DNA of 64,000 nucleotides, from positions 422,993,757-423,057,756 of the forward strand of contig NC_081415.1 of the NCBI RefSeq assembly GCF_030272615.1, read 5' to 3'. Below, one piece after another: positions 11,656-22,368 of the stretch; position 1 is the first letter of the stretch, and each line of letters opens with the position of its first letter. A program made the translations under genes and the position numbers. Under the pieces are notes generated by a model. It worked only from the letters and a program-made list of their open reading frames with translations. It was not told where the DNA came from and did no database searches. Source of the stretch: Cryptomeria japonica (taxonomy: Eukaryota > Streptophyta > Pinopsida > Cupressales > Cupressaceae).

Positions 11656-12448
11656 TGTAGACACCCAAAATTGTCATGTCTAATTAAATAAATATTTTAT
11701 TTATTTAATTATCTAAGCCTAATTCCTCTATTAATTAAATAAATCTTTATTTATTTAATTAATTCATTTATCCTCTTCTAGCCTTATTTCTCATTTAAAT
11801 AAATACATTTATTTATTTAAATTATCCCTTTCCTAAATTAAATAAATATTTTATTTATTTAATTATCCTACTTCTTCTATTAATTAAATAAATCTTTATT
11901 TATTTAATTAATTCATTATCTTTTTCTACACATGACACATGTCATTCATCTCTTATTTCCTACACTACCTACCTCTTTCATTATTTTGGTATTTCTTTTA
12001 CCTACCCTTTAATCCTAGCCGACCTCTCTTTTTACACCTCTCAATCTTAACCCTCCATTTCATATTGTGTCTTCTATTTAAGGAGATGCTTCCTTCATTA
12101 TTAAACCCTAATGAATGATCCTAATCACTCAGCCTAACTACTTGATCAATTGACTACACTACAATTCTACTTGCAACCACATTCCGTTCTTTGTTGAGCT
12201 CTTGTGCATACAAAAATCTGAGAGCAAGCATATCAAACAAGATCAATGGAGATAGGAAGAATGGAGATCAAAACCCTAGTGGACATGTGATGGTATAATC
12301 TTTGTGATTTTGAGTTATTTGCATTGTCTTAGGTTATCTTCATATGTTATGGTGGATCTTTGTTCATTGTTAGGCTAGGGTTTAGTGGTTGAATCCATTT
12401 TAGTCTTTCAATATTGTTGTTTATTGCTATCCATTTTCACCATATACA
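11656..12448 (+). repeat. 5' LTR of Element 2
   Basis: 793 bp, TG...CA termini. The first 270 bases contain five AT-rich palindromes of the form TAATTAAATAAAT...ATTTATTTAATTA. A TATTTAAG promoter motif is at 12075. The single difference from the 3' LTR is at 12312. Confidence 0.97.
12075..12081 (+). promoter_or_regulatory. Probable TATA box of Element 2 5' LTR
   Basis: TATTTAA, about 420 bases into the LTR and downstream of the AT-palindrome block, in the same relative place as clearer TATA boxes of the Element 3 and 4 LTRs. Probable start of the genomic RNA. Confidence 0.45.
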
Positions 12449-12451
12449 TTT

Positions 12452-12469
12452 TAGCACGCCCGGTGGGAC
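12452..12469 (+). other. Probable primer-binding site (Element 2)
   Basis: TAGCACGCCCGGTGGGAC begins four bases after the LTR. Element 5 has TGGCACGCCCGATGGGAC at the same place, so the site is conserved and the consensus starts with TGG as required to pair with a tRNA CCA end. The tRNA was not identified from memory. In Element 2 the second base of that triplet is A rather than G. Confidence 0.6.
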
Positions 12470-12540
12470 TCTTGTCCCTTTGCATTTAACATTTTTGTTG
12501 CAGATTTTGCATTTTTGAAGTTGCAGATCGGACGATTTCG

Positions 12541-12830
12541 ACGACATTTTAGGTTTTTTCCGCGTCTGCGAGTGTTTGGATCGCGTTTTTGTATTTCAGA
12601 GGCGTCTGTGATATCTTGGATCGCGTCTGTGTTTCTGTCATTTTCTATTTTTGCAGGTTTCCGAAAGTCGCGTCTGTGATTCGTAATCGCGTCTGTGCAT
12701 CATATTATCACGTCTATTGAAGAAAGAGGCGTCTGTGTTCTTAGATCGCGTCTGCGAATCATATTACCGCATCTGTGTCGGACAGACGCGTCTGTGTCTG
12801 GTATAACAGCGTCTGTGCATTCTGTTTTGC
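12541..12830 (+). repeat. CGCGTCTGTG motif array, leader block 1
   Basis: About eleven copies of GCGTCTGTG or close variants occur in the 5' leader, spaced 15-45 bases apart. A second block lies at 14025-14320 and the reverse complement appears at 26205-26530. Confidence 0.9.
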
Positions 12831-13219
12831 AAATTTTTCAAGTTTTTCGATTCGGGTTTTCGGATTTTGTACTTAGGGTTCCAGATCTGGTTTATTTTTG
12901 GCTAACCTTTTGCAGATCTAGCTAACCTGATTTGTGCAGCTTGCTTTGGAGGCAAATACGTTTTTGTTGAAGGCCCCTTTTCACAAAGTCTTTTTGGGTT
13001 TTCTAAAAATTTACCTAACTTGTGTGCTTGCAGGAAGGGGTTATCATTTGAAACAACCCAAACTACTAACAATTTTGTTGCAGGGCCTTAGCTAGGGTTT
13101 TGTAATTTTTATTGTGTGCCTTGTTTCATAGCTTAGCAAACACTTCAATTGGTGCACTAAAATTGAACCATTGTCTTTTGTGTCTTGAGCAATAGGCTCT
13201 TTTTGTTTATTCTTTAGAG

Positions 13220-13760
13220 GGCCTGTCTTCCCGTGTGGTCATTAGGACTACTAGTGAGAAGAGAACGACCCAAGTGGTAGCGAGGAAAACCCACCTCATC
13301 CAAACCACTATAATCAAATGTATTCATGGTGAAAACTATGGATAACGTGTGCTGATTAGTTCATACCGACACTATGTCTCCCCATAAACCCGTTTGATCA
13401 AATTTATTTGATCATTTGTAGGGCGTAACCCCTACCGGCTGGGAGCCTTCTGTATTTACAGAGCTGAAAGTGCCGCATGTATGGCCACACGAGCGGATGC
13501 CCTTACTAGCACCTCATTGTTTTAGATGCCCAAATCCTTGTAGTTGTTGAGGCAGGAGGTCGGACCTCTGGTAGCGGCCCACACACATACGGTTCTTAGT
13601 AGAGATACAAAGTTCGCCATGGGGAGTTTTCATGGGGACTGATGCTTGGCTGACCCGAGAAGTGAGTGCCGAGGGTGGAGCCAGTGAGGTCAAGCATCTA
13701 CGTATCCGCTCTGAATAGCGTAGCCTCGAGGGTAAAACCCCATGTGGGATCAACAATTAT
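13220..13760 (+). other. GC-rich conserved leader segment (Element 2)
   Basis: Non-coding, clearly richer in G and C than its surroundings. Wording such as GAAGTGAGTGCCGAGG...GGAGCCAGTG has a counterpart in the Element 5 leader near 34970 (GTAGTGAGTGCATTG...GGAGCTAGTG). Position and conservation fit a dimerisation or packaging region, but this is inference. Confidence 0.45.
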
Positions 13761-14024
13761 TGTCCTGGCCAGCCATAAGAATTGTGCTTGACTTATGATA
13801 AACATTCAAACAATCAAGACAAAACAGCAAAACATTGTGTCTTTTGTGTCTTCAAGTGTATGCAAAAACTTTTTACATCAAACAACACACTTTTTGGAGT
13901 CTAAACAGTCTGCAAACATTGGGTCATCAACATTGTGTCCTCTTGTCACGAAAAACAGTCGAAAAATCAGATTTGGTCACAGCAAAACAAATTCACAGAT
14001 AGGAAAGATTGCACTAAGGTTACA

Positions 14025-14320
14025 GAAACGCGTCTATGTCTGTTGAAACCGCGTCTATGTCAGATAAACGCGTCTGTGAAGTACAGAATAGCGTCTGTGT
14101 TTTTATCAGCGTCAGTGTCGAACAGAGACACGTCTGTGTCTGGAAATCGCGTCTGTGAAGTATACAGGCGCGTCTGTGTCCACAATTGCAAAAAACTGTT
14201 ACAGTCCCAGCAAACATCAACAGGAAAATCTCAGAATCACGTCTGCGTCAAACAGAGTAGCGTCTGTGTCTTAAAACCGCGTCTGTGAAGTATACAGAGG
14301 CGTCTGTGTCAGGATTTGAA
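14025..14320 (+). repeat. CGCGTCTGTG motif array, leader block 2
   Basis: About twelve copies, including GTCTGTGAAGTATACAG and GTCTGTGAAGTACAG contexts, ending 480 bases before the gag start. Same core as block 1. Confidence 0.9.
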
Positions 14321-14798
14321 AAGTTTAACAGTCAAGCAAACAAAGAAAATCAGTTTCGGCATACTTGAGCTTCCTAGGTTGTCTCTTCAGGTTTCATCTA
14401 GCATTCAGCCTGTTCTAAGGTCTTACACAGTCCATCATTGCTTCATACCTCATTTTACATTCATACTTGTCTAAACTTGAGTCAAAAGGTCACTTGCTTG
14501 TCCTCATCATACTTTGTCAACACACTACATACTACTACACTTTGCTAAGTGGTCCCTCATCAAGGTTTCTTACCTTTGGGTCTCATTTGGTCTTACTTAG
14601 AGTCAAGGTCAGCTTACCTCATCAAGAGAAACTATCCTCTCTTTGGAAGTCACACCTACTCTACTACATACATACTTGGTCTTACACTTTGGACATTGCA
14701 AGTAAACTTCAGATTCATTTACATTCCATACAACTCTTGGTCTTACATACTCTTGTTATTTTCGTCTAGTCTCTCACATATTGCTAAACACCTAGTTC

Positions 14799-17156
14799 AT
14801 GGTTGAAACCCGTCTTCAAAAATCTAGGAGAAAAGCTAAAGAAGCTCAAGGGTCCGTAAACATGAGTTCTTATGAGTATGACAATGATGTCTTCTACAAT
14901 CCTAAGCACACTACATTACCAGACATGAATGTTTATAGACACAATCCAAATGTGGAAAGCGCAAACACTATAAACAACAATGCTACACTCAATGATAATG
15001 TGGACAATTCTTCAATACTATCAGCAGACATACAAGAATCTATAATGGATCCTCAATTCAATAGATTGGTTGAAGAGATAATGAGGAGAGATCGTCAATA
15101 CTTTCTAAACATGATGGCACAAAGTGGAGCCAAAATACCGCATGATTTTGACTTATCTCAACTTATGGAAAATAGACCTTTACAACAAACTCAACATAAC
15201 ATGGATCAAAGGAGACCAAATAGTGGAGGACCCAATAATATGATGGCGGAGTCACCATCAGTTTTGCTTCAAAAACCAGCAATCCCACATACACCAGCTC
15301 AAATATATGATACTTACACCCAAAGACCATCATGGAGGCCTTATGTTCAAACACATGCTCAAGATATGGGTCAATTAAGACAAGTGGATACACAAGGACA
15401 TCCTCAAAATTTTGACACAAGGAGACCTCATGTCAAAATTGGGGGCAACACAATGGAAAATGAAAGACCTGTTGAATATGGTTTATATACACAAAACAGA
15501 TATGGAGTCCCTCAACAAGAAGTTATGCCAAGTGCTCCATATATGTCGCAACAATATAGACCTCCATATGGACATGTCTACGATCAGTATCATCCATACA
15601 TGCAACAAGCTCCTCCTCAAATGGGTGTTTCAAACATGGGGTATGCTACAAGAAATCAGTCTCCTCCCAAGAATAATTTGGAGCAACAAATTAGAGATCT
15701 ACAAAAGAAAGTGGAAGACATGGGCACATCAAAACCCACATATACTATGAGAGATATATGCCCTTATCCCTTTGATAAGAGCATTCCAATGCCTTCGTTT
15801 CCTCCGCACTTTGCAACGCCGAAATTTGACAAATATAGAGGGAGAGGAGACCCCAAGGCACATATAAGACAATTCTTCACAGCTTGCATTGAGGTAGCCG
15901 CAGAAGAAACATAATTAATGAGGTTGTTCCCACAGAGCTTAGGAGATCAAGCGATGGAATGGTTTTCTCAATTACCTCCTGGTATTAAGTCATGGGGCGA
16001 CTTAGCAGAAGCATTCATTCAGCATTTTTCTTACAACATTGAAACAGATGTCTCAGTTACTACCTTGTGCAATACGAAACAAAAAGGAGAATCTTTTGCG
16101 TCATTTTTACAAAGATGGAGAAACTTAGCTAGCAGATGCTCTTGTGAAATCCCGCAGAAACAAATGGTGGAGATGTTCACACAAAATGTTAACAAGGCTA
16201 TTGGCTATGATCTCAGAAAAGCTTGTTTGTCTACATTTAAGGATGTCATTGAAAAGGGCCTAGCAATAGAAAAGGTCTTGATTGAACAAGGAGTTATCAA
16301 ACTATTCAAAGAAAACAAAGAGGACTTTAAGGGAAAGGACAAACCAAAATTTTGGAACAAGAACAAGAACACAGTTAATGATGGTGTTGTTGATGCCAAT
16401 ACAATGAGACCAAAGTTCGTCTTTTCTGGATCAAGTTCTACCAACAATCAAGTGAACAATCAAACGGCTGCTAAACCACGAAGGAAATATACTCCATTGG
16501 GAGAACCACTTGAATCAGTATTCAAAAAGCTTGTAGCAAACAAAGTGATCACGGTCCCAGACTTTCCTCCATATGAACCAAAGGTCAAACCGAATTGGTG
16601 GAATGATGATGAATATTGCGAATTTCATAAGAGCAAGGGTCATAAGACAAGTAATTGCCATCGATTGAAAAACATTGTACAAGATCTCATTGACAGAGGA
16701 GATATTGAGATTGAGGTACATTCATCTAACCAAGAGCATGAGGTGTTTAAGGAACCATTCCCAAAACATGACAAGGGAAAAGGCAAAGTCACAGATGATC
16801 AAGCCAATTACACTAGAGCATCTTACAATTATGATTCCACTATTAATCACATCTCAATGGACAATCATATTTCTACCATTACTATCAAAAATAAAAATCC
16901 TGAGAATCCTCCCGCACTCATCTCTATTCTTGAGCTCTTACGCATATCTCCTGCACATAAAGCTATCCTTGATAAAACCTTGAGAGATACTGCTGTCCCT
17001 ACTGATCTGAACATGGATCAGTTTCAAGCCATGGTGGGATACCTATCCGTTCCACACTCCCTCACATTCACAGAAGCCGATGATGCCTCCATAAGTCAGC
17101 CTCATAATGCACCTCTACATATTGAAGCCTTCATACATAAACACCGAATAAAATGA
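14799..17156 (+). pseudogene. gag region of Element 2
   Basis: The N-terminal 330 codons are hydrophilic and rich in Gln, Asn, Pro and Tyr. A retrotransposon gag (capsid-like) domain spans about 15800-16270, with FDKYRGRGDPKAHIRQFF, AMEWFSQLPPGIKSWGDL and GESFASFLQRWRNLA. A zinc-knuckle-like motif CEFHKSKGHKTSNC lies near 16617; its spacing is that of Tat gag proteins rather than the classical CCHC. A TAA at 15912 interrupts the capsid domain and a TGA at 17154 lies directly before the protease. Gag would form the virus-like particle that packages the element RNA. Confidence 0.9.
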
Positions 17157-18512
17157 GTCCTGATAGATGGAGGAGCAGGTCTTAATATTTGTACATTGAG
17201 CACCATCAAACAATTGGGATATTCTGACAAAGCTGTGAATTCTATGAACCAAATCACTATTAAGGCTTATGATGATGAAGAGCGTTCGTCCAAGGGCACG
17301 GTCATCTTACCACTAAGAATAGGGCCAGTCACGAAGGACGTGGTTTGTCAAGTCCTGGATCTAGACCTCACGTATAACATATTGCTAGGACGTCCATGGA
17401 TTCATGAAATGATGGCAGTCCCATCAACGTACCATCAGTGCATAAAGTTTCCTCATAATGGAGTCGAGGTAACGGTCAATGGTGATCCAAATCCATTCAT
17501 ATATTGCAATAACTTGAGATCACATACTGAGACTATCATTCCTAGCAATCGTGAGGCTACTCCTTCTTCAGCATATATTGATCCTGAGTCATTAAAGCCC
17601 TCGACATCCAAACAAGGTGAACTTAGAGCCAAGTTTCAAGACAAAGGCATGGGAGAATACACTCTGAATCAAACAATGTTCTTACGACAAGTCATGAACT
17701 CCCCCAAGGAATATGGGAGGCCACATCCTAATAAGCAAATCTCCATCATGCTACTCAAATGGGATCCTACCGTCTTTCAAAAATGGGGCGAACTAGAGGA
17801 AGAAACTTTATATAAAATGCTATATAAGGACGCTGAAGATGATACACGTGATCAAATTATAATACCCTGTGAGAACTATGGCAAAGGTTTCAAAATTCTA
17901 CAAAGATTTGGGTATGATGGAAAGAGTCCTCTCGGACTACGCAAAGAAGGTGTCATGGAGCCTCTACAACCTGAGCTAACTACAAGAAGGGAACGCTCTA
18001 AGGGGCTTGGTTTTCTAAATCCCAAGATTCAAAATAAGAGAACAAAACAGATATGGCGAGTCAAAGTGGCTGAAGTTCAACAAGAGGATAATTATTCCAC
18101 AGACTCCAATGAGTGGGAATGGGGTTCAGACAAATCCTCCAGCGACTATGAACTCAATGAGACATTTAGAGAGCCAGATGAACCTACAGAGGAGGAGGAG
18201 TTTTACAAGAAATTCAGAGTCGGTCAAGAACCGACCCATAAGGATCCCGCACAAGCTTCGTTTCAAGGCCCTAGGTCAGGATCACATAGGACGAGGACAC
18301 TTGTCCCTGAGGGTGCTACTAGTGATGATAATTTGGACTCACTCACGATCGACACTGATGAGGAGAGTGCCATTGACGACCTCGATGACTACCTTGACAT
18401 ACCTGAATATAACCACATCTTCACTATTAGCCTTGCGGACTCTAAAAACACTAAAGACCTTCCCCTCGTTCACCCCCAACTCATTGACTGGGATCAGGAT
18501 GGACCACCATAG
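17157..18512 (+). pseudogene. Protease and G-patch region of Element 2
   Basis: An aspartic protease is shown by VLIDGGAGLNICTLSTIKQL at 17157-17220, where the catalytic Asp is in an unusual DGG context in place of the common D-S/T-G; the second hallmark ILLGRPWIHE follows near 17390. A G-patch domain lies at about 17880-18015 with GKGFKILQRFGY, GLRKEG, EPL and a final GLGF. A long acidic linker rich in Asp, Glu and Ser follows and ends at the TAG at 18510. G-patch domains bind RNA or activate helicases in host proteins, and one is known C-terminal to protease in some retroviruses; its task here is inference. Confidence 0.85.
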
Positions 18513-20760
18513 TTTGATACATTTCAAAATGACGAAGCTATTGTTGATTATCTTGGCATTCGCGATGATCTTCCTCTTGGAGACCATAAAGCAGGATATG
18601 CCATAGAGCTTAATAACATGGCATACTTTGGTGAGGGTGTCGGGCCTTCTAGTCGCAAAAATGTGAAAATAAAAACAAAACAAGGGTCTTATGGCAAAAA
18701 CCACACTGTGGCGCTCTCTGACTCTAAAAAAGTAAAAAGAAAGGACGTATCTGAGGGTGAAAACCTCTCTGAGGCGCCCGAAGATGGAAGGCTTGACATT
18801 CTCCCAGCATCATACGAGGAAAAATCATCCATGTTGGTGGAGGAGACTATAAAGACAAACATTGGTACAACAGAGGTTCCACACAACATATTTTTGGCTC
18901 AATCATTGACAGAGGCCGAGAAAGCAAGGTTCATAAGCTTCTTTAAGGAACGACAAGTCAACTTCGCATGGTCTTATGCTGATATGCCTGGACTAGACCC
19001 CGACTTAGTAATGCATCATTTAACAGTCAAACCGGGGGCAAAACTAGTAAAACAAAAATTGAGGAAAATGCATCCACAGGTGGCATTGCTAGTCAAGGCA
19101 GAGCTGGAGAAATTATTGGATGTCGGATTCATACGCCCAATTGATTATCCTGAATGGATTTCCAATTTATTACCTGTCAGCAAACCAGATCGCAGCATCC
19201 GAATATGTACAGACTTTAGAGATATCAACAAGGCTTGTCCGAAGGACGATTTCCCATTACCAAACATTGATTTAATTGTTGATCTCACAGCAGGCCATGA
19301 GATGTTATCTTTAATGGACGGATTTTCTGGATATAATCAAATCAAGATTGCACCTGAAGATCAACATAAAACATCATTCACTTGTCCATGGGGAACCTTC
19401 TGCTGGAATGTCATGCCCTTTGGGCTGAAAAATGCAGGTGCCACATATCAACGAGCTATGACTACTATCTTCCATGATCTCATGCATGTAACGGTGGAAG
19501 ATTATGTTGACGACCTTTTGGTTAAATCAATAGACAGAAATACACACTTGGATATACTTTCAGTTACTTTTGATAGGCTAGAAAAATACAAGGTAAGATT
19601 AAACCCAAAGAAATGTGTCTTTGGAGTAACCTCCGGGAAGCTCCTAGGATTCATTGTTTCTAAAAGAGGAATAGAAGCGGATCCAGCAAAAGTCAAGGCT
19701 ATCTTGGACATGCCGCCACCCAAGAATATCAGTCAACTTCGGTCTTTACAAGGGAGACTCCAGTCCATACGAAGATTCATAGCACAACTTGCAGATAAGT
19801 GCAATCCTTTCCAGCACCTGCTACACAAAAACATTAAGTTCAAATGGGATGAGAACCGTCAACAGGCTTTTCAGGCACTTAAAGACTATCTTTTGAACCC
19901 GCCAGTTTTGATGCCACCAATTCCAGATCAACCATTGCTACTTTACATATCAGCTACTCCAACAGCGCTGGGGGCACTCCTAGCACAACAAATACCTGAC
20001 GGCAAGGAAAAAGCAGTCTACTATATCAGTCGCACATTGGTGGGATATGAGCTAAACTACACACCAATTGAGCGTGCATGTCTCGCTGTGGTCTTCGCTT
20101 CACAAAAATTATGACATTATATGCTCACTCACAAGACCAAGTTGATTGCCAGAATTGATCCACTAAAATATCTTCTCAACAAAGCTACACTTACTGGGCG
20201 GCTGGCCAAGTGGGTAATGATTTTGAGTGAATTCAACATTGAATACGTGGACAGAAAAGCCATAAAAGGACAAGCCATCGCAGATCAACTGGCAGATGCT
20301 CCCATGATAGATGATGTTCCTCTACAGTTAGAATTTCCAGATGAGTCCATTCTAACAATATCACCTACAAAGCCATGGCAACTATACTTTGATGGCTCAT
20401 ACACACAGCATGGGGCAGGAGCGGGTGTACTCTTTATAACTCCCCAAGGCGATTCTATACCAAAGTCATACCGCTTATCATTTCCTTGTACCAACAATAT
20501 AGCGGAATACGAGGCATAAACAACTGGGTTAAGAATTGCAGTTCAGTGGAAGATCCAAGAACTTCGTGTTTTTGGGGATTCTCAACTTGTCATCCGTCAA
20601 GCAACTGATGATTATCAAACAAAAGATGAAAAGCTAATGCCTTACAAACAACTGGTAGATGATCTGAAACAGCACTTTGCAAAGATAGAGTTTGAGCAGA
20701 TACCAAGAGAACAGAATCGTGCTGCTGATGCCATGGCTACAATTGCTTCGCTCATTGATC
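18513..20760 (+). pseudogene. Reverse transcriptase and dual RNase H of Element 2
   Basis: RT motifs are clear: LLDVGFIRPIDYPEWISN, ICTDFRDINKACPKDDFPLP, LMDGFSGYNQIKIAP, the WNVMPFGLKNAGATYQRAM block and the active site YVDD at 19503-19514. The connected gypsy RNase H (19920-20280) has LLYISATPTALGALLAQ, in which the usual first catalytic Asp is missing. A second RNase H at 20379-20760 keeps Asp in YFDGS, Glu in AEYEA, Asp in GDSQL and Asp in AADAMA. Such a second RNase H is the mark of the Tat lineage. Stops at 20112 and 20517 fall in the first and second RNase H respectively. Confidence 0.93.
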
Positions 20761-22124
20761 TGCCGCAAAATGAGACCTGCTATGAGTTCCTGGTTGACAA
20801 CCTGCTGATTCCATCATATGAGATCACTCCTATGGAAATGATATGTGTTGTTGGTCCTGAATCCCAGTTATATGGTTCCATATTCACATACCTTCGCGAC
20901 AATATCTTACCTCCCGATCTATCGAACAACCAATGCCGCACTTTCATTCGCCAATCCTCCCGATACGTTATCCTAGCTGATATCCTATACCGACGAGGTC
21001 TAGATGGCACCCTTCTTAGATATTTAGAGAGTGACGAAGCTCAGATTGCGTTACGAGAAGTGCACGAAGGGATATGTGGTCCGCATACTAGTGGTCCTAC
21101 CTTGGCCAAGAGACTCATCAGGACTGGATACTACTGGCCTACTATGGAAAAAGATGCATATCAGTTTGTCAAGAAGTGTAAGCAGTGTCAAATTCATGGA
21201 GACCTTATACATGCACCAGCACAGGAACTACAGCCACTTGCATCTCCTTGGCCCTTTTGTCAATGGGGACTCGATCTCATAGGCAAGATTCACCCTCCTT
21301 CTTCCAACGGACATAAATTCATTATCACAGCCATAGAGTATTTCACAAAGTGGATTGAAGCCGTGCCTCTCACACAAGTTACTAGGAAACAAATCGCTAC
21401 TTTCATCCTGAACTACATCATTTGCCGATACGGGATTCCTACTTCCATTATCACCGATAACGGGCGTCCTTTCAAGAACCAGGATGTTCGTGAACTCTGT
21501 GAGTGCTTCCATATCTCTCACCGTTTCTCCACACCATACTACCCCCAAGGTAATGGCCAAGCTGAGGCGTCTAACAAAACAATTCTCAAAATCCTTAAAA
21601 AGACAGTCGACAACGCTGGCCGTAACTGGCATGTCCAACTCAATCCAGCACTTTGGGCCTATCGTACCAGTGTCCGCACACCTACAGGAGCTACACCCTA
21701 TTCACTTGTCTACGGTGCTGAAGCCATCTTGCCTATTGAGGTCGAGTTACCTTCTTTACAGGTCTCCTTGAGAAACATAATCAACGATGAAGACTACAGG
21801 GTCTCTCGCTTACAAGAACTAGAACTGCTGGAGGAACGACGACACATTGCTTTTAATCATCTCAAGGCTTACCAACAACGAATGAGTCGCAGTTACAATC
21901 ACAAGGTCAAACCTCGCACATTTGAGGTAGGTGACTTAGTCCTCAGAGAGAACCCCAAGAATCAGCAAGATAGAGAAAAGAAGGGCAAATTTGAACCCAA
22001 CTGGCTTGGTCCTTACATCATCACAGCAGTATATGGATCTGGGGCATATCAGCTCTCAACTACAGAAGGTGAACCCTTGGAGGATCCTATCAACAGCATG
22101 CACCTTCGCAGGTTCTACACATAA
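20761..22124 (+). pseudogene. Integrase of Element 2
   Basis: A zinc-binding HHCC domain is visible (EVHEGICGPHTSG, then KKCKQCQIHG). The catalytic core has Asp in QWGLDLIG (21273), Asp in TDNGRPFKNQD and Glu in NGQAEASNK, the D,D-35-E arrangement. The C-terminal domain carries GPYIITAVYGSGAYQL and ends NSMHLRRFYT. No chromodomain follows. This part is uninterrupted for 495 codons from 20637; it is called a pseudogene only because the upstream frame is broken. Confidence 0.93.
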
Positions 22125-22218
22125 GCTCTTTTTGAATATCCTAATTCAAAAATACAAAAAAAAATCAAAAATTTCAAAAATACAAAAAAAATTATAAAAA
22201 CAAAAAAAATCGTTACTT

Positions 22219-22368
22219 GGTGAAAACCTGGCAAACAGGCGCCTTGTGACAACAAAAAAATTGAAAAATTGAAAAAAGTAAAGAGAAATAATTTCGTCCA
22301 ATGGTGAAAACCACTTCGGTGGCGCCCTGGGCAAGTACCATGGTGAAAACTGGGTTCCCAGCGCCATG
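22219..22368 (+). other. Three tandem bulged hairpins after pol
   Basis: Three stem-loops share one design: GGTG, then AAAA, an inner stem-loop, then CGCC pairing back to GGTG with one G-U pair. Inner stems differ but always pair: CCTG/CAGG with loop GCAAA (22219-22243), CCAC/GTGG with loop TTCG (22303-22326), and CTGGG/CCCAG with loop TT (22342-22365, outer stem extended by CAT/ATG to 22339-22368). Element 5 has one at 38771-38804 and Element 1 a decayed one at 841-865. A UUCG loop closed by C-G points to the sense RNA. Confidence 0.7.

Larger units (their letters stand above)
14799..22124 (+). pseudogene. gag-pol polyprotein of Element 2, one frame with five stops
   Basis: All pieces lie in one reading frame from the ATG at 14799 to the stop at 22122-22124, 2442 codons in total. 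No frameshift is seen. In-frame stops occur at 15912 (TAA), 17154 (TGA), 18510 (TAG), 20112 (TGA) and 20517 (TAA). The second to fourth fall where the context suggests Arg (CGA) or Gln (CAG) and so fit C-to-T change. Domain order is gag, protease, G-patch, RT, RNase H, second RNase H, integrase. The frame is a fusion without a gag/pol shift. The translated product would end within gag unless stops are read through, so this copy probably depends on proteins from other copies. Confidence 0.95.

Noticed and set aside
12695-12925. 76-residue frame in the leader of Element 2
   Set aside because: It overlaps the CGCGTCTGTG array and is not kept in the Element 5 leader; unlikely to be a real small ORF.
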